From Dehalococcoidia bacterium UBA5627 (GTDB taxonomy: Bacteria > Chloroflexota > Dehalococcoidia > Dehalococcoidales > UBA5627), in assembly GCA_002421585.1 (NCBI GenBank), contig DIKD01000116.1, positions 1,258 through 6,799 on the forward strand: a stretch of 5,542 bases of DNA, read 5' to 3'. The notes under the pieces were generated by a model. The model was not told where the DNA came from. It saw only the letters and a program-made list of their open reading frames with translations, and did no database searches. Shown here piece after piece: positions 1 through 5,542 of this stretch (its first letter is position 1; every line of letters starts with the position of its first letter). The translations under genes were made by a program, and so were the position numbers.

Positions 1-1152
1 TGGAAATGGCAATTCCGCAACCGTATAACCTCAGTTGAACAGCTGGCAAAGTATGCCCCGCTATCAGCCAAAAGGTATGCCGAAATAAGCACAGTAACTA
101 AGACTTATCCGTTAGCAATTACTCCTTATTATCTTTCACTTATGGTTTTAAATAATCCGCAAGACCCGGTTGCCATGCAGGCTATTCCTTCCATCGAAGA
201 AATAACCGTTAAAACTACCGGAGTTGAAGACCCCCTTGAAGAAGAAAGGGATTCGGTCGTGCCCGGCCTGGTGCACAGATACCCCGACAGGGTGCTGATG
301 GTACTCACCGACATCTGCCCGATGCTGTGCCGTCACTGCACGCGCAAACGAGAATGGAAAAACGGGGACTGGGTACGCACACCTGACGATATAGAGGCGA
401 TGCTCAATTACATCCGCGGCAATAAAAACGTACGGGATGTCATTTTATCCGGCGGCGACTGCCTGACTCTTTCAACCAAACACCTGGCAAGCGTCATTCA
501 CAGTTTAAGACAAATCAATCATGTAGAAATAATCCGAATCGGCACACGCTTTCCGGTCGTTCTGCCGCAGCGTATCGACAACGAGTTCTGCGATATGCTG
601 TCGGAGTACGGTCCGATATGGATGAATACTCACTTCAATACCGTTAATGAGATAACCCCGGATTCGGCGGCTGCTATTGACCGCATTATCCGCTCCGGCG
701 TTCCGGTAAATAACCAGAGTGTGCTGATGCGCGGTATCAACGACACCGTCGAAAAACAAATGAAGCTGTGTCAGGGATTGCTAAAGATAAAAGTGCGTCC
801 CTATTACCTCTTCCAGTGCGACGAAGTACAGGGAACAGACCACCTGCGCACTACTATAGATACCGGCATTAAGATAATCGAAGGGATGCGAGGCTTTACC
901 TCGGGACTGGCTATACCCAACTTTGCTGTAGACCTGCCTCAAGGAGGAGGGAAGATAACACTTCAACCCAATTACATAGTTGCCAGAAGTGAAAAAGAAA
1001 TCCTGTTCAGCAACTACCGGGGACGCATGATTAACTGTAACAATACATCCGCAGACCAGCCGGTATATTCGCCGCCTGCTCTAGAAGCAGCGTCAGCAAA
1101 CATAGTTTATAATATACCGGAGGTAATGGATGCGGATAGGATTATCGTTTGA
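1..1152 (+). CDS. kamA: Lysine 2,3-aminomutase family radical SAM enzyme (KamA-like), 5' end missing
   Basis: This enzyme probably moves the alpha-amino group of L-lysine to C3, giving beta-lysine, using S-adenosylmethionine, a 4Fe-4S cluster and PLP in the cytoplasm. The frame is open from the first base and begins WKWQ, a family N-terminal motif, so about 20 residues lie outside the window; the ATG at 142 is internal. Counting visible residues, the cluster motif CPMLCRHC has cysteines 106, 110 and 113. The PLP lysine is K318 in the QGGGK loop. D274 (QCDE) and D311 (VDLP) match Asp293 and Asp330 of clostridial lysine 2,3-aminomutase as I recall that sequence, with identical spacing from the cluster. 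Glutamate 2,3-aminomutases carry Lys and Asn there, so lysine is the likely substrate. The clostridial structural zinc cysteines are missing: T249 stands for Cys268, and the tail lacks the Cys triad. The last 23 bases overlap the next gene. Family is very secure; exact substrate is inferred. Confidence 0.93.
   Translation, partial: WKWQFRNRITSVEQLAKYAPLSAKRYAEISTVTKTYPLAITPYYLSLMVLNNPQDPVAMQAIPSIEEITVKTTGVEDPLEEERDSVVPGLVHRYPDRVLMVLTDICPMLCRHCTRKREWKNGDWVRTPDDIEAMLNYIRGNKNVRDVILSGGDCLTLSTKHLASVIHSLRQINHVEIIRIGTRFPVVLPQRIDNEFCDMLSEYGPIWMNTHFNTVNEITPDSAAAIDRIIRSGVPVNNQSVLMRGINDTVEKQMKLCQGLLKIKVRPYYLFQCDEVQGTDHLRTTIDTGIKIIEGMRGFTSGLAIPNFAVDLPQGGGKITLQPNYIVARSEKEILFSNYRGRMINCNNTSADQPVYSPPALEAASANIVYNIPEVMDADRIIV
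1119..1124 (+). promoter_or_regulatory. Ribosome binding site that sets the start of the first ATP-grasp gene
   Basis: GGAGGT lies inside the 3' end of the kamA-like gene. Two ATGs follow it in the run ATGGATG. The first, at 1126, is in the kamA frame and is only an internal codon. The second, at 1130, sits 5-6 bases after the site and opens the ligase frame (MRIGLSFDL). This is the strongest ribosome site in the four-gene unit. Confidence 0.75.
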
Positions 1153-2134
1153 CCTCAAACCGGATAAAGCTCCGGTTAATGAATACATAGACGACTCCAT
1201 GGAGGAATACGACTCCATGGAGACCGTAAGGCTTATTGAGTCCTCAATCGAAGCCAACGGACATCAGGTAACACTGCTGGGCGGAGGAAAAACTTTCCTC
1301 GACAATATCCGCAGGGAAAAAGTAGATTTCGTCTTCAATATCGCCGAGGGTCAGGGCAATTACCGCGGCCGTGAATCGCAGGTTCCGGCTGTTTTAGAGA
1401 TGCTGGATATACCCTATTCCGGTTCTGACTCGTTATGCCTCGGTGTATGCCTTGATAAAGAGCTGGCAAAAAAAATGGTTGCTATGGAGGGAATAATTAC
1501 CCCCAAATGGCAGATGCTTTCAGATATTAAAAAATTGCATTCAATAGACTGGAAAGAGTTCAGGTTCCCGCTGATGATAAAACCGGCGCACGAAGGCTCG
1601 AGCAAGGGCGTCAGGTTGTCATCGGTGGTAATGAATATGGGGGAACTGGAAACTGAAGCCAAACGGCAGTTTGATGGCTATAATCAAGCCCTTATAATAG
1701 AGGAATTTATAGGCGGCGATGAGATAACCGTCGGCATCACCGGAAATGAACCGCCGCAGGTGCTGGCGATGATGCGCGTCCTTCCGCGTAAAAAGACAGA
1801 ACACTTCGTATACTCCATCGAGGTTAAAAGGGATTATCTGAAGCAGGTGGATTACGAATGCCCGCCAAAACTGGATACATCCGTTCTTCAAAGCCTGGAA
1901 GATGCCAGCCTCAAGATATTCAATATACTGGGATGCCGTGACTTTGCCCGCATTGATTTCAGGCTGGATAATAATGGAAACCCCTATTTTATCGAGATAA
2001 ACCCGCTGCCGGGGCTTGGAAACCACAGCGACCTGGTACTTATGGCTGATATGATGGGTATTTCGCACATAGCGCTGATAAAAAAGATACTTGCAACAGC
2101 CTTAAAAAGATATTCGCTATGCATAAATCAATAG
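1130..2134 (+). CDS. ATP-grasp ligase, D-Ala-D-Ala ligase superfamily (first of pair)
   Basis: This protein of 334 residues is predicted to form an amide bond by activating a carboxylate as an acyl phosphate with ATP. Its length fits the D-alanine-D-alanine ligase superfamily. The ATP-grasp core is complete: K151 in the IKP strand, glycine-rich loop EGSSKG at 155-160, acidic pair E191/E192, R274, and Mg ligands D276, E289 and N291 in the terminal EINP motif. The D-to-E-to-N spacing matches E. coli DdlB. The N-terminal GGxSxE substrate motif of true Ddl is absent; the protein instead begins SFDLKPDKAPVNEY, followed by the acidic stretch DDSMEEYDSMET. Calling it a cell-wall Ddl would therefore be unsafe. 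Its ATG overlaps the aminomutase gene by 23 bases, and its end overlaps the second ligase by 16. Sitting next to a beta-lysine-forming enzyme, it may use beta-lysine as one substrate; that is inference. Confidence 0.9.
   Translation: MRIGLSFDLKPDKAPVNEYIDDSMEEYDSMETVRLIESSIEANGHQVTLLGGGKTFLDNIRREKVDFVFNIAEGQGNYRGRESQVPAVLEMLDIPYSGSDSLCLGVCLDKELAKKMVAMEGIITPKWQMLSDIKKLHSIDWKEFRFPLMIKPAHEGSSKGVRLSSVVMNMGELETEAKRQFDGYNQALIIEEFIGGDEITVGITGNEPPQVLAMMRVLPRKKTEHFVYSIEVKRDYLKQVDYECPPKLDTSVLQSLEDASLKIFNILGCRDFARIDFRLDNNGNPYFIEINPLPGLGNHSDLVLMADMMGISHIALIKKILATALKRYSLCINQ
1191..1222 (+). repeat. Short in-frame direct repeat, 14-base copies with 18-base period
   Basis: The 14-base word ACGACTCCATGGAG occurs at 1191-1204 and again at 1209-1222. 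The 18-base period is six codons, so the copies encode DSME twice, at residues 22-25 and 28-31 of the first ATP-grasp ligase. The second copy seems to coincide with the EYDSxET segment usual in such ligases, so the first may be a recent duplication or a coincidental acidic stretch. Confidence 0.7.
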
Positions 2135-3126
2135 CAATTGTTTACAATCAGCCGTCAATCAGCAGTTATTGCGATAGAAACGAGCAGGCTGCCGAGGACG
2201 GCGTGCTGATAGAAGTCGCCGCCGTAGAGAAAGCCCTGCAGTCGCAGGGATATCCGACCTCGAAAATTCCGCTGGCATTGCCGCTGGAACAGGCTTTTGG
2301 TCAACTGTCACTGATAACAGCCGACATTGTTTTTAACCTGTTTGAAGGATTTAGCGGCTTTCCCGAAACTGAAGCTCTGATAGTAGAACAACTGGAAGCG
2401 CTTAAACTGCGTTATACCGGCTCTCCGGCGGTAGCACTGAAACAGGCTCTGGATAAGGCCGAAACTAAAACGGTGTTAAAGCAAGAGGGAATACGTACAC
2501 CAGCTTTTCAACTGTCGGACAAGGCAACGCTTTCCGATTTTAAGCTTAATTTCCCCTGCATTGTTAAACCGAACTCCGAGGATGCCAGCCATAGCCTTAA
2601 TGCAAAAAACGTTGTCAGTGATTACGCTTCCTTAAATAAAATAGTTATGGAAATATGTGAAATGTATGGTAAAAAAGCTTTGGTGGAAGATTATATCGAC
2701 GGACGTGAATTTAATATGACGATAATGGGTAATACTATCCTGACCCCTCTGCCGGTTTCGGAAATCTGTTTTATGCTGCCTGAAGGGATACCAAAAATAC
2801 TGAGCTATGAAGCCAAGTGGGATACCGACAGCATCTACTACAAAGGAACAATGCCACAATGCCCGGCAGATATAAGCCCGGATACCAGGAGAGAAATCAT
2901 CGAAGCCGGACTGCAAGCTTATACCGTCACCGGCTGTTGCGGTTATGGCAGAATCGATATGAGGATGGATGAAAATGGCCGCATTTATGTTTTAGAGGTC
3001 AATCCCAACCCCGATATCTCACCCGATGCCGGAGCCGCTATTCAGGCAGCAGCACATGGCATGAGTTATAATGAATTCATACAGAAAATCGTGCAACTGG
3101 CTATGGAGAAAGACTTTGGCTATTAA
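2119..3126 (+). CDS. ATP-grasp ligase, D-Ala-D-Ala ligase superfamily (second of pair)
   Basis: This is a 335-residue relative of the preceding ligase, clearly divergent from it rather than a recent copy. Shared landmarks are the FNLFEG motif (72-77), LDK (K113), ATP lysine K150, R278, and Mg ligands D280, E293 and N295 in EVNPNPDISPDAG. The loop that closes over ATP reads SEDASHSL (153-160) and has no glycine, where the first ligase has EGSSKG. Because catalytic lysine and metal ligands remain, it is probably active with altered nucleotide-loop or substrate behaviour. The N-terminal Ddl substrate motif is missing here too; the protein begins IAIVYNQPSIS. The start is ATG, 16 bases before the upstream stop, with only a weak purine run (AAAGA) ahead, so translation is likely coupled. 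The likely role is a second amide-bond step in the same pathway. Substrates cannot be read from the sequence. Confidence 0.9.
   Translation: MHKSIAIVYNQPSISSYCDRNEQAAEDGVLIEVAAVEKALQSQGYPTSKIPLALPLEQAFGQLSLITADIVFNLFEGFSGFPETEALIVEQLEALKLRYTGSPAVALKQALDKAETKTVLKQEGIRTPAFQLSDKATLSDFKLNFPCIVKPNSEDASHSLNAKNVVSDYASLNKIVMEICEMYGKKALVEDYIDGREFNMTIMGNTILTPLPVSEICFMLPEGIPKILSYEAKWDTDSIYYKGTMPQCPADISPDTRREIIEAGLQAYTVTGCCGYGRIDMRMDENGRIYVLEVNPNPDISPDAGAAIQAAAHGMSYNEFIQKIVQLAMEKDFGY
3105..3110 (+). promoter_or_regulatory. Ribosome binding site for the TTG start of the GNAT gene
   Basis: GGAGAA lies in the last codons of the second ligase, five bases before TTG at 3116. It is the only good purine-rich site near the beginning of the GNAT frame. 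It supports TTG over the in-frame ATG at 3071, which would add 15 residues (NSYRKSCNWLWRKT) unlike a GNAT N-terminus. Confidence 0.65.
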
Positions 3127-3598
3127 GATTCGCAAACTAGAGAAGAAGGATAAAGCGGCTTTAACGGAAATACTGCAGAATACCCCCGAGTTTAATGCAG
3201 GGGAAGTCATCATTGCCGAAGAGGTTATCGACGGCTCGCTGGATAACACCAATAAATCAGGGTATTATTCGCTGGCGGCTGAGAATGAAGAAGAAGTTTT
3301 TATCGGGTTTATCAGCTACGGTCCGGTTCCGATGACTCAATATGCCTGGGATATTTACTGGCTGTCGGTTAAGCGCGAATTTCAGGGACACGGCACCGGA
3401 GCTGCTTTATTGAAAGCTGCCGAGGAAAAGATAGCGCAAGCCGGCGGCAGGATGGCATTCATTGAAACCTCCGGTAAAGCGCAATACGATAAAACGCGCC
3501 GTTTCTACGTTAACAATGACTATAAGGAAATCTGCAACATCCCCGATTTCTACGCCCCGGGCGACGCCAAGATTATCTATCAAAAGATACTGGGGTAA
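3116..3598 (+). CDS. GNAT family N-acyltransferase (probably N-acetyltransferase)
   Basis: This 160-residue single-domain protein is predicted to transfer an acyl group, usually acetyl from acetyl-CoA, to an amine. Read from TTG it begins MAIKIRKLEKKD, a standard GNAT first strand. Motif A is REFQGHGTGAALL (87-99), with the Q-x-x-G-x-G pyrophosphate loop at Q90-G95; strand four is DIYWLSV. The late segment RRFYVNNDY (128-136) contains Y131, placed like the general-acid tyrosine of many GNATs. It overlaps the second ligase by 11 bases and closes the four-gene unit. Beta-lysine acetyltransferases (AblB) also occur beside lysine 2,3-aminomutases, but AblB is considerably longer as I remember it, so this is not simply that pair. 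A likely job is capping an amine of the product made by the ligases; self-protection by acetylation is an alternative. Confidence 0.87.
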   Translation: MAIKIRKLEKKDKAALTEILQNTPEFNAGEVIIAEEVIDGSLDNTNKSGYYSLAAENEEEVFIGFISYGPVPMTQYAWDIYWLSVKREFQGHGTGAALLKAAEEKIAQAGGRMAFIETSGKAQYDKTRRFYVNNDYKEICNIPDFYAPGDAKIIYQKILG

Positions 3599-3603
3599 AT
3601 AAT

Positions 3604-3639
3604 TAATCTATAAAGTACAGGAATATGTATTATAGATTA
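3604..3639 (+). repeat. Inverted repeat (hairpin) just downstream of the four-gene unit
   Basis: The arms TAATCTATAA (3604-3613) and TTATAGATTA (3630-3639) are perfect 10-base complements. Inside them, after a two-base bulge, TACA (3616-3619) pairs with TGTA (3626-3629), leaving a six-base loop. It begins six bases after the GNAT stop codon. The stem is almost all A-T and is not followed by a T run on either strand, so it is not a classical intrinsic terminator. It could be a 3'-end-stabilising stem, a protein-binding palindrome, or a chance product of AT-rich sequence. Confidence 0.5.
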
Positions 3640-3798
3640 CAAATACAATAATCATACCGTGTACTAATGGAAAAACATTACTTCATACGACCGCGGATTA
3701 AAAACTTAACAGGACTTAAAAATCGGCTTTGATCTTTCAGATAGTTTTAATAAGACCTTTATTTTACCTAACCTTACTAAAGTTATTACGTTATACTA

Positions 3799-3827
3799 TT
3801 AAAATACCCAGTCGCATGTGATATGAT
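3799..3827 (+). promoter_or_regulatory. Candidate sigma-70 extended -10 promoter for block 2
   Basis: TATGAT at 3822-3827 is preceded by TG and one base (3819-3821), giving the extended -10 form TGnTATGAT. At a 17-base spacer the -35 position reads TTAAAA, a poor match, which is tolerable for extended -10 promoters. Transcription would begin near 3834, within or just before the Shine-Dalgarno sequence. A second -10-like word, TATACT at 3792-3797, lacks a well-spaced -35 but would leave the whole Shine-Dalgarno on the transcript. Confidence 0.4.
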
Positions 3828-3830
3828 ATA

Positions 3831-3840
3831 GGGGAGAAGG
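3831..3840 (+). promoter_or_regulatory. Strong Shine-Dalgarno sequence unusually far from its gene
   Basis: GGGGAGAAGG is the best ribosome-binding match before the glycosyltransferase gene, yet it ends 28 bases before the in-frame TTG (3869) and 31 before the ATG (3872). No start codon of that frame lies closer. The five-base inverted repeat AAACG (3842-3846) and CGTTT (3855-3859) lies between them. If folded, it would shorten the effective distance to about 10 bases for TTG or 13 for ATG. Confidence 0.5.
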
Positions 3841-3871
3841 AAAACGAGCATACCCGTTTGATGGTGTATTG

Positions 3872-5194
3872 ATGACGAATTTCTGCATATTTATAAAAAA
3901 AATAGGCGGTGTATTAAGCAAGCAGACGCAAAAAACATCTTTTTGGGTCATTATCCATGTCATATTATTTCTGGGTGTTTTTATGCTCTGGAATCACGTA
4001 TTTTGGGATTATTTAGGCCCCACACCAGGAGCGGTAGAAAAAAATATCGTTCTCCATATAATGAACGGGCAGATTCCCTATGTCGATTTCGAATGTGAAT
4101 ATCCGCCGGTGGCTCTGCTCATTTTTATCATACCGGGGCTGCTTTTCAGGGCATTACCGGGATATTACATTGCCTTCACCGTAGAAATGCTACTCTTCGA
4201 TTTACTGGCTGTCTTCTTAATTGTCTTTATAGCCAAAAGAATTAACATTTCAAAAGTTAAAGCCCTAATCTCATATACGCTTCTGATTGCCGTTGCCGCC
4301 GGACCGATAGTTACCCATCGTTACGACCTGGCGCCGGCAGTGATATCGCTGGCGGCAGTGGCTGCCTTTCTGGAGGGTAAAAATAAGACCGCCTGGGGGG
4401 TGCTGGCGCTGGGGGTAATGGCAAAGATTTTTCCAATCGTTTTAGCTCCGCTTTTTGCCCTTTGGCTGCTAATAAAAAAGCAATATGCCCGTCTTCTGAA
4501 AGGTATCGCCGCTTTCGCAGGTGTTGTTTTGCTGACAATAATTCCCTGGCTTATTATGGATGCCGGATCTTTGAGTACATTCTTTACCTATCATATGGAT
4601 AGAGGTTTGCATGCCGAAAGCACTTACGGCTCCTTCGTTATACTGGGGCAACACTTCGGATGGACCAGCGTGGAATGGGATTTCAGCTTCGGTTCGTTTA
4701 ATATCACATCCGGGCTGGCGGATAATCTGGCAGATGCTTCCTTTTATATAATGGCGCTCGTATTAATAATTGTGTATGCACTGTTTACCTATAAACTCCG
4801 CAAGCAGGAAATTACTAAATTAGAAGAAGACGATACACGGGTAGCGCAGGAAAACCTGTTTGTCCGCTATGCGGTCATCTTGGTATTGGCATTCCTGCTC
4901 TTTAATAAGGTGTTTTCCGCACAGTATATGGCATGGTTCTGCCCGTTGATACCACTTCTCAACATACGCTTTAAAACCCTGATTGTGGCTATGCTGATGA
5001 TTGCGGGAGTATTTACAATATATGTCTACCCCTTTAATTATATAGAATTTGAATACTGGGAAAGCCTCCCGGTGCTGCTGATGGCAAGCCGTAATCTTCT
5101 GCTTATTATCGTTTTTATACTGGTAGTTATGGGGAAAAGACCACGAGAAATAATTATAAAAGAGAGTAAGATAAATACCTCTATAGTGACCTAG
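3872..5194 (+). CDS. Multi-pass membrane glycosyltransferase, GT87/DUF2029-like
   Basis: This 440-residue membrane protein has about ten hydrophobic segments (for example near 24-40, 80-98, 99-121, 130-147, 175-201, 209-229, 290-307, 333-350, 367-388 and 400-420). It is probably a GT-C fold enzyme that transfers a sugar from a polyprenyl-phosphate donor to an envelope acceptor. Supporting motifs are GQIPYVDFECEYPP (66-79) in the first large loop, HRYDLAP (149-155), AKIFP (184-188), HMDRGLHAES (241-250) and SAQYMAWFCPLIPL (349-362); these fit the GT87/DUF2029 mannosyltransferase-like family. E56, D72 and E76 are candidate catalytic acids by position. I chose ATG 3872; TTG 3869 directly before it adds one residue and cannot be excluded. 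The gene opens a new unit after an AT-rich gap and is followed closely by a sugar nucleotidyltransferase. Family is fairly secure from motifs; the sugar and acceptor are unknown. Confidence 0.8.
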   Translation: MTNFCIFIKKIGGVLSKQTQKTSFWVIIHVILFLGVFMLWNHVFWDYLGPTPGAVEKNIVLHIMNGQIPYVDFECEYPPVALLIFIIPGLLFRALPGYYIAFTVEMLLFDLLAVFLIVFIAKRINISKVKALISYTLLIAVAAGPIVTHRYDLAPAVISLAAVAAFLEGKNKTAWGVLALGVMAKIFPIVLAPLFALWLLIKKQYARLLKGIAAFAGVVLLTIIPWLIMDAGSLSTFFTYHMDRGLHAESTYGSFVILGQHFGWTSVEWDFSFGSFNITSGLADNLADASFYIMALVLIIVYALFTYKLRKQEITKLEEDDTRVAQENLFVRYAVILVLAFLLFNKVFSAQYMAWFCPLIPLLNIRFKTLIVAMLMIAGVFTIYVYPFNYIEFEYWESLPVLLMASRNLLLIIVFILVVMGKRPREIIIKESKINTSIVT

Positions 5195-5231
5195 AAGATG
5201 GCTATTATCTTTAGTGCAGGATTGAATACTT

Positions 5232-5542
5232 ATGAAATGTTTAATTTTAGCCAGTGGTTTCGGCACCCGTCTGTATCCGCTAACTCAAAAGACAGCCAAA
5301 TGTTTGCTACCTTATAAAGGCAAACCGGTTATCAGCCACATTGTAGAAAAAATACCGGACGGAATGGATATCTCCGTTACCGTTAACCGCAAATTCGCCC
5401 CGCAGTTTCAGGATTGGCAAAATAAACTCGACAGACCTGTTGATTTATGGGTAGAACCGGTTGATAACGAGCAGCAGATGCTTGGAGCTATCGGTTCGCT
5501 GGATTACTGGATTAAAGGAAATAACATTGATGATAACCTGCT
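5232..5542 (+). CDS. Sugar-phosphate nucleotidyltransferase, N-terminal part (cut by window end)
   Basis: The first 103 residues of an NTP-transferase domain protein are visible, and the frame is open at the window edge. It is predicted to make a nucleotide-sugar from a sugar 1-phosphate and an NTP in the cytoplasm. The signature loop LILASGFGTRLYPLT (4-18) binds the nucleotide. It is followed by TAKCLLPYKGKPVISHIV (21-38), where K23 corresponds to the usual PKxLLP lysine; the proline is replaced by alanine and the usual AAG is ASG. EPVDNEQQMLGAIGSL (75-90) matches the region leading to the sugar site. ATG 5232 is the first start after an in-frame stop at 5223-5225, with a modest AGGA-type site about ten bases before it. 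It lies 37 bases after the membrane glycosyltransferase and is probably cotranscribed. Which nucleotide-sugar it makes cannot be judged from this part. Confidence 0.85.
   Translation, partial: MKCLILASGFGTRLYPLTQKTAKCLLPYKGKPVISHIVEKIPDGMDISVTVNRKFAPQFQDWQNKLDRPVDLWVEPVDNEQQMLGAIGSLDYWIKGNNIDDNL

Larger units (their letters stand above)
3599..3871 (+). other. AT-rich intergenic region between the two gene blocks
   Basis: This gap is much richer in A and T than the flanking genes, and I see no convincing gene in it. The longest start-to-stop frame I noted is a 21-codon lysine/arginine-rich reading from ATG 3667 with no ribosome site. From left to right it holds a hairpin just after the GNAT stop, an unremarkable central stretch (about 3640-3790), an extended -10 promoter candidate, and a strong Shine-Dalgarno sequence. 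It marks the boundary between two probable transcription units. Confidence 0.7.

Noticed and set aside
142..144. ATG as the start of the aminomutase gene
   Set aside because: The same frame is open to the first base of the window and encodes conserved family sequence (WKWQ, AITPYYLSL) upstream, so this is an internal methionine.
1619..2068. Long minus-strand open frame of 149 codons inside the first ligase gene
   Set aside because: It lies opposite a well-supported ATP-grasp gene, its translation shows no recognisable motif, and it has no partner genes on that strand.
3667..3732. 21-codon basic reading (MEKHYFIRPRIKNLTGLKNRL) in the intergenic gap
   Set aside because: There is no ribosome binding sequence before the ATG, the length is expected by chance, and I recognise nothing in it.
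3599..3871. CRISPR array, tRNA, riboswitch or mobile-element end in the gap
   Set aside because: I found no regularly spaced repeats, no tRNA-like arms, no recognisable riboswitch core, and no terminal inverted repeats flanking a transposase.
4820..5266. Minus-strand open frame of 148 codons across the end of the glycosyltransferase gene and the start of the nucleotidyltransferase gene
   Set aside because: It spans the ends of two well-supported plus-strand genes, and its His/Gln/Tyr-rich translation looks like antisense of membrane-protein codons.
5198..5325. Small plus-strand frame beginning MAIIFSAGLNTYEM just before and into the nucleotidyltransferase gene
   Set aside because: It runs out of frame through the conserved nucleotide-binding region of the nucleotidyltransferase and has no good ribosome site.

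Overview
The window holds six plus-strand genes in two blocks. Both ends are cut: the first gene lacks its start and the last lacks its end. Base composition is intermediate in the genes and clearly AT-rich in the one long gap. Start codons are ATG or TTG and ribosome sites are purine-rich, so the source is bacterial. The gene content (KamA family, paired ATP-grasp ligases, a GT87-type membrane glycosyltransferase, a sugar nucleotidyltransferase) reminds me of anaerobic Chloroflexota such as Dehalococcoidia. That is an impression from remembered proteins, not a demonstrated assignment.

Block 1 (1-3598) is a tightly overlapping four-gene unit. It encodes a lysine 2,3-aminomutase-family radical SAM enzyme, two different ATP-grasp ligases of the D-Ala-D-Ala-ligase superfamily, and a GNAT acyltransferase. 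Each gene overlaps the next by 11-23 bases, which suggests translational coupling and a shared pathway. The aminomutase keeps the two aspartates that mark lysine-specific enzymes, so the likely first product is beta-lysine. Both ligases keep the ATP/Mg machinery but lack the N-terminal motif that D-Ala-D-Ala ligases use to hold substrate. The simplest reading is a small, non-ribosomal, acylated beta-amino-acid amide or peptide made without NRPS. I know of no characterised product for this arrangement, and it is the best candidate in the window for an undescribed system.

The gap (3599-3871) is AT-rich and without a convincing gene. It holds a long hairpin just after block 1 and, near its right end, an extended -10 promoter candidate. 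It also holds a strong Shine-Dalgarno sequence placed unusually far from the next start codon, with a small inverted repeat in between.

Block 2 (3872 to the right edge) encodes a multi-pass GT87/DUF2029-type glycosyltransferase. It is followed 37 bases later by the N-terminal part of a sugar-phosphate nucleotidyltransferase. Together they suggest synthesis of a cell-envelope glycan or glycolipid. Nothing in the sequence links them functionally to block 1.
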